A stretch of DNA of 64,000 nucleotides, taken from positions 3,178,501 to 3,242,500 of the forward strand of contig NZ_CP116304.1 in assembly GCF_028010285.1 (NCBI RefSeq). The letters are read 5' to 3'. Below are positions 60,322 to 64,000 of this stretch, one piece after another (positions within the stretch are counted from its first letter, which is position 1; each line of letters starts with the position of its first letter). This DNA is from Pseudomonas sp. Q1-7. Its GTDB lineage: Bacteria; Pseudomonadota; Gammaproteobacteria; Pseudomonadales; Pseudomonadaceae. Made by a program: the position numbers and the translations under genes. The notes below the pieces were generated by a model, which worked only from the letters and a program-made list of their open reading frames with translations, made no database searches and was not told the origin of the DNA.

Positions 60322-61635
60322 ATGACAACAAGAACAACATCCTTCGACCTCAACCACAGCAAGACCCGACCGGCCAACCACAGGGCCATCGCGGCGATCT
60401 GCCTGGGCAATGCCCTGGAGTTCTACGACTTCCTGGTCTACAGCATGCTGGCGACCCTGATGGCCCGGCTGTTCTTTCCCTTCGGCGACGATCCGCTGAT
60501 TCCGCTCATGCTCTCCCTGGCGGTGTTCGGCACCGGTTTCGTCATGCGCCCTCTGGGTGGACTGCTCATCGGCCTGTATGCCGACCGCGCCGGCCGTCGT
60601 TCCGCCATGCGCCTGACCCTCTGGTTGATGGCCATCGGCTCGCTGCTGTTCACCCTGGCTCCCACCTACGCCCAGGCCGGGCTGGCCGGGCCGGCACTGG
60701 TGATAGTCGCCCGCCTGTTGCAAGGCTTCGCGGTGGGCGGCCAGATCGGTACCTCCACCACCATGCTGATGGAGTACGCCGACAAGGACACGCGCGGCTA
60801 CTACTGCAGTTGGCAGACCTTCAGCCAGAGCCTGGGGATTTTTCTCGGCGGGCTGCTGGTGATCGGCCTGAGCAACCTGCTGACGCCGGAGGCCATGGAC
60901 AGCTGGGGCTGGCGGCTGATCTTCGCGGTGGGCATCCTCGCCGCGCCGGTCAGCGAGTACATTCGCCATCGCCTGGACGAGACCGAAGCGCATCGCGCCT
61001 CTCACGCCAGGGCCCGGCCGGCACCGGTCAATCGCCTCGCGCTGCTGCGCGCCCACCCGCGTCAACTGTGCGCCGGGGTGCTCTTGGTGATCGGCGCCAC
61101 GGTCCCCATCTACGTCATCCAGTTCTACCTGGCCAACCACGCCATCGGTGTACTCGGCATGCCCCTGCGTACCGGAACCTGGGCCGCCATAGTGGCCTGC
61201 CTGCCGCCCCTGCTGCTGTCGGCCCACGCCGGCCGGCTGAGTGACCGCATCGGTCGGCGCAAGGCCATCTTCTGGCCCCTGCCGATCCTGTTGCTGGTGA
61301 TCTACCCGGCCTTCCTGGTGATCAACCAGAACCCGCAGATCAGCGTGCTGCTCGCGGTGGTGTTCCTGCTCAGCATCCCGCTGACCTACACCATAGTGCC
61401 GAACCTGGCGATCCTGCCCGAGCTGTTCCCGGTGGAGATTCGCGCCAGCGGCATGTCCCTCGCCTATTGCATCGGCGTCGCCCTGTTCGGCGGTTTCGCC
61501 CAGTTCTTCTCCGCCAGCCTGGTTAGCCTCACCGGCAGCCCCAACGCGCCGGCCTGGTACATCTTCGCCGCCATCCTGCTGGCCCTGGTCGGCCTCAGAC
61601 TCGCGCCGGAAACCGCCGGCCGCGAACTCGACTGA
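60322..61635 (+). CDS. MFS transporter, metabolite:H+ symporter type
   Basis: A 437-residue 12-TM transporter of the MHS branch. Signatures: ICLGNALEFYDFLVYSML near the start, motif A GGLLIGLYADRAGRRSAM, and LQGFAVGGQIGTSTTMLMEY. The family imports organic acids and small zwitterions. It begins 24 bp after the amidohydrolase, so the two are probably co-transcribed and the imported compound is its substrate. Confidence 0.88.
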   Translation: MTTRTTSFDLNHSKTRPANHRAIAAICLGNALEFYDFLVYSMLATLMARLFFPFGDDPLIPLMLSLAVFGTGFVMRPLGGLLIGLYADRAGRRSAMRLTLWLMAIGSLLFTLAPTYAQAGLAGPALVIVARLLQGFAVGGQIGTSTTMLMEYADKDTRGYYCSWQTFSQSLGIFLGGLLVIGLSNLLTPEAMDSWGWRLIFAVGILAAPVSEYIRHRLDETEAHRASHARARPAPVNRLALLRAHPRQLCAGVLLVIGATVPIYVIQFYLANHAIGVLGMPLRTGTWAAIVACLPPLLLSAHAGRLSDRIGRRKAIFWPLPILLLVIYPAFLVINQNPQISVLLAVVFLLSIPLTYTIVPNLAILPELFPVEIRASGMSLAYCIGVALFGGFAQFFSASLVSLTGSPNAPAWYIFAAILLALVGLRLAPETAGRELD

Positions 61636-61850
61636 ACCGCCCCACCGCCGGCAAACGCTTCGCTGGCGGGCCGCTGTCCATTGCTTGCCCCAACGGGGCT
61701 CCCGACCCACCGGGAGCCCTGGACGCCGGAGAATCTGGCACGCAGCCGCAAGCCCTTGGCAAGCAGGCACAAGGCCAGCCGCTGGCAACTCCTTAGTATC
61801 CGGACGCAGAAACGCAGCCCCGCCAATACCTACAAAAAGGAAGCCTTGCG

Positions 61851-63176
61851 ATGAAGCGGTCCGCCCTGTTCCGAGTCTCCACCCTGGCCCTGCTGGCAGG
61901 CGCCGCCAGCCAGACCGGTGCCTATGAACTCTACGCCGACGACGACACCCACCTGAACACCGACCTGGAGGCGGTGTTCGGCGTCTTCCACAGCCAGGAG
62001 AACTACGCCATCAGCGGTTCGAAGCGCGAGGGCTCGTCGTCCTGGCGCGAGGGCTACGCGAAGTACGGCATCCGCTTCGACCAGGGCCTGGCCGGGGCCG
62101 GCACCGGTTATGGCGCCTTCAACATGCTCAGCTCCGGCACCTGGGGCGATGGCGACGCGGCGGGCTTCACCGACGGCACCGAGCGCACCACCAAGATCGA
62201 GGACGCCTACCTCGGCTGGCGTTCCGGGCAGTTGTTCGAGGCCCTCGGCCAAGACGGCGTGGAGGTCTCCTTCGGCCGGCAGAACCTGATGATCGGCGAC
62301 GGCTTCCTCATCAACGGCGACGCCCTGAACCTCGGCAAGGGCCTTGCCGATGGCGAGTTCAACCGTGGCGGCGCCTACTGGCTGGCCGCGCGCAAGGCCT
62401 TCGACCAGACTGCCGTGCTGCGCCTGGGCGGCAAGGACGGCCTGCGCGGCGACCTGATGTGGCTGAAGTCCGACAACCGCGCCCAGGCCAAGCCGGAGAT
62501 GCTGGTGGGCACCCTGGAACACGTATCCGATGCCGGAACCCTGGGCCTGACCGCCATCGACGTCCGTGACATCGACGAAGCGTACGCCTCGCCCTTCCAG
62601 GCCGAGCGCGACGGCATGAAAACCTGGAGCCTGCGTGGCCAGGGCAATGCCGGCGTGGACAACCTGTTCCTGTCCGGCGAATACGCCCGACAGGACAAGA
62701 AGAACGTCGACGACGAAGACGCCTGGTACCTGGAAGCCGGCTGGACCTTCTCCGAGGTGGCCTGGAGCCCGTACGTCAGCTACCGCTACAGCCGCTACTC
62801 CGAGGGCTTCGACCCGCTGTTCACCGGCTTCAGCCGTGGCTACGGCACCTGGTTCCAGGGTGAGGTGGCGGCCAACTACGCCGGCCCGTTCAACAGCAAC
62901 ACGCAGATCCACCACGTTGCCTTCAAGGTCACCCCGCTGGAGAACCTGAGCCTCGGCGCCCTGTGGTTCGACTTCAGCACCCTGGACCGCGACCAGGGCA
63001 ACTTCGATGGCCGCGAAGTGGACCTCTACGCCGAATGGGCGGTGAGCGAGAACTTCATCGTCATGCCCCTGGTCGGCCTCTACCAACCGGACAGGAGCGC
63101 CGAGGAAGGCGGCAGCCAGATTGGCAGCGATGACCGCAACCTCTACAGCCAATTGCTGTTCGTCACCCTGTTCTGA
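61851..63176 (+). CDS. Outer-membrane beta-barrel porin (alginate-export-like)
   Basis: A 441-residue protein with a signal peptide (about 1-24, cut before YELYADDDT), a predominantly beta-strand body with alternating aromatic residues and a C-terminal LYSQLLFVTLF ending in Phe. Stretches such as VSFGRQNLMIGDGFLINGD are typical of alginate-export/porin-like barrels in Pseudomonas. It is separated from the MFS gene by 215 bp with nothing recognisable except AT-rich bases near the start. It may supply outer-membrane passage for the amidohydrolase substrate. Confidence 0.8.
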   Translation: MKRSALFRVSTLALLAGAASQTGAYELYADDDTHLNTDLEAVFGVFHSQENYAISGSKREGSSSWREGYAKYGIRFDQGLAGAGTGYGAFNMLSSGTWGDGDAAGFTDGTERTTKIEDAYLGWRSGQLFEALGQDGVEVSFGRQNLMIGDGFLINGDALNLGKGLADGEFNRGGAYWLAARKAFDQTAVLRLGGKDGLRGDLMWLKSDNRAQAKPEMLVGTLEHVSDAGTLGLTAIDVRDIDEAYASPFQAERDGMKTWSLRGQGNAGVDNLFLSGEYARQDKKNVDDEDAWYLEAGWTFSEVAWSPYVSYRYSRYSEGFDPLFTGFSRGYGTWFQGEVAANYAGPFNSNTQIHHVAFKVTPLENLSLGALWFDFSTLDRDQGNFDGREVDLYAEWAVSENFIVMPLVGLYQPDRSAEEGGSQIGSDDRNLYSQLLFVTLF

Positions 63177-63182
63177 ACCCTT

Positions 63183-63206
63183 CCGGGGCGGCGCTGCCCC
63201 GGCTTT
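63183..63206 (+). terminator. Weak hairpin after the porin gene
   Basis: CCGGGGC and GCCCCGG form a 7-bp stem with six-base loop, followed by CTTT. The T-run is short, so termination would be partial. The next gene starts 6 bp later. Confidence 0.45.
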
Positions 63207-63211
63207 CCCGT

Positions 63212-64000
63212 ATGGCCGACCCCATGCCCAAGCCAAGCCTCAGCATCCAACGCAAGATCACCCTGCTGGCGAGCCTCTGCCTCATCCTGGTGGTGGGCCT
63301 GCTGGTCGGCCTGTCGCTCTTCCAGACCCGCGCCAGCACCGAGCGGGTCAAGGATTCCAGCGGGCAGATGCCGGCCGACGCCGCACGCCTCAACCTCCAG
63401 GCCCAGGGCAAGGTGCAGGCGTTGCACATCCAACGCAGTTTCACCCGCACCCACGAGTACGGCCTGGGTCTGGCGCGCCATCTGCTTTACCTGCGCGATC
63501 GCGCCATCCAGGGCGAGATGCCCGCCGAAGCCCTGCGCGCTGCGCTGGCTGGCGAGCTGCGCAAGGCCGTGGAGCAGCGCCCCGAGCTGCTCGGCCTGTT
63601 CCTGATCTTCCAGCCCGATGCCCTGGACGGCCACGATGCCGAATTCCGTGGCCGCAACGACATCGGCAGCAACGACGCCGGGCGCTTCGCCCTTTACTGG
63701 CTGCAGGCCAGACCCGGCGAGCTGCAGGCGGTGCCCGGCGATGAAAAACTGCTGGCCGACACGGCCCCCGGCCCCAGCGGCGCCCCCTTCAATGCCCTCT
63801 TCACCTGCCCGCGCGACAGGGATCAGCTGTGCCTGCTGGAGCCCTACTTCGACGATTCCTCGGGCAGCCGCAAGCTGGTCACCAGCGTGGAAGACATCCG
63901 CCAGGTGATCGACAACCTGCAGAACGGCACCCGTGACGTGACCCAGGCCATGCAGGGCAGCCACGGCCTGGCGCAGGAGAACGTCAACCAGGTGGGTCAG
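63212..64000 (+). pseudogene. Chemoreceptor with in-frame central deletion (continues past window)
   Basis: An open frame from ATG 63212 (alternative Met 63224) runs off the end of the window (263 codons). It begins as a methyl-accepting chemotaxis protein: basic N-terminus, one TM helix (LLASLCLILVVGLLVGLSLF), then a periplasmic dCache-like sensor to PYFDDSSGSRKLVTS. It then passes directly into VEDIRQVIDNLQNGTRDVTQ. In chemoreceptors that sequence belongs near the C-terminal end of the signalling domain. The rest of the sensor, TM2, HAMP and the kinase-binding tip are missing, yet the frame is intact. It could not signal normally. Either a deletion or an assembly collapse produced it. Confidence 0.7.

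Noticed and set aside
1-64000. tRNA, rRNA, integrase, transposase or plasmid-origin genes
   Set aside because: None was recognised on either strand by eye; a covariance-model scan would be needed to exclude small RNAs.

Overview
The window is GC-rich, densely coded DNA whose gene content points to the genus Pseudomonas or a close relative. The pointers are a paa phenylacetate block with an OprD-type porin, a T6SS in the P. aeruginosa HSI-III gene order, RhtA, MltA, a two-ACT-domain IlvA, and many GTAGGAGCGA-type intergenic inverted repeats. No rRNA, tRNA, CRISPR array or complete insertion sequence was seen. Species cannot be fixed from the sequence alone. Most starts were chosen from Shine-Dalgarno spacing and family N-termini.

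Layout. 1-4.9 kb: end of rhtA, a serine acetyltransferase, an M14 carboxypeptidase, a DUF480 protein and a LysR regulator. 5.0-10.7 kb (minus strand): a complete hydroquinone catabolic operon in the order hapC-D-E-F-G-H-I. It covers ring cleavage of hydroquinone, oxidation of the semialdehyde and reduction of maleylacetate, with an intradiol dioxygenase, a YCII protein and a Rieske-type ferredoxin at the end. 11.2-11.6 kb: a small exported protein made almost entirely of eight 13-residue repeats, with a strong terminator. 11.7-14.9 kb: a shortened LUD-domain protein, a LacI-family regulator and a ThDP-dependent decarboxylase with a perfect 14-bp LacI-type palindrome upstream. 15.6-17.3 kb: ilvA preceded by what looks like a leader-peptide attenuator. 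17.7-23.4 kb: mltA, a GNAT acetyltransferase and two cyclic-di-GMP enzymes. 23.6-26.5 kb: small accessory genes, including a MarR gene that has lost its N-terminus.

26.7-47.6 kb: a complete type VI secretion system. tssJ-K-L-M-A run on the minus strand and tssB-C-hcp-E-F-G-clpV-(two cargo genes)-vgrG-MORN run on the plus strand, followed by a convergent DUF4280 (PAAR-like) gene. The cargo genes between clpV and vgrG are the most novel content. One protein carries a Cys/His-His motif resembling His-Me finger nucleases. The other is a compact protein with the full catalytic set of the endonuclease/exonuclease/phosphatase fold.

48.0-57.3 kb: paaABCDE (phenylacetyl-CoA epoxidase), a DUF485/sodium-solute symporter pair, an OprD-type porin and paaZ, closed by a strong terminator. 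The promoter region carries repeated GCGATAC motifs that look like an operator. 58.0-63.2 kb: a LysR gene divergent from an M20 amidohydrolase, an MHS-type MFS transporter and an outer-membrane barrel, probably an uptake-and-hydrolysis module. 63.2 kb to the end: a chemoreceptor gene whose sensor domain is joined in frame directly to the tail of the signalling domain, as if the middle had been deleted.

Several intergenic regions hold dispersed repeats. One is a composite element present near 15.0-15.4 kb and, inverted, near 57.3-57.9 kb.
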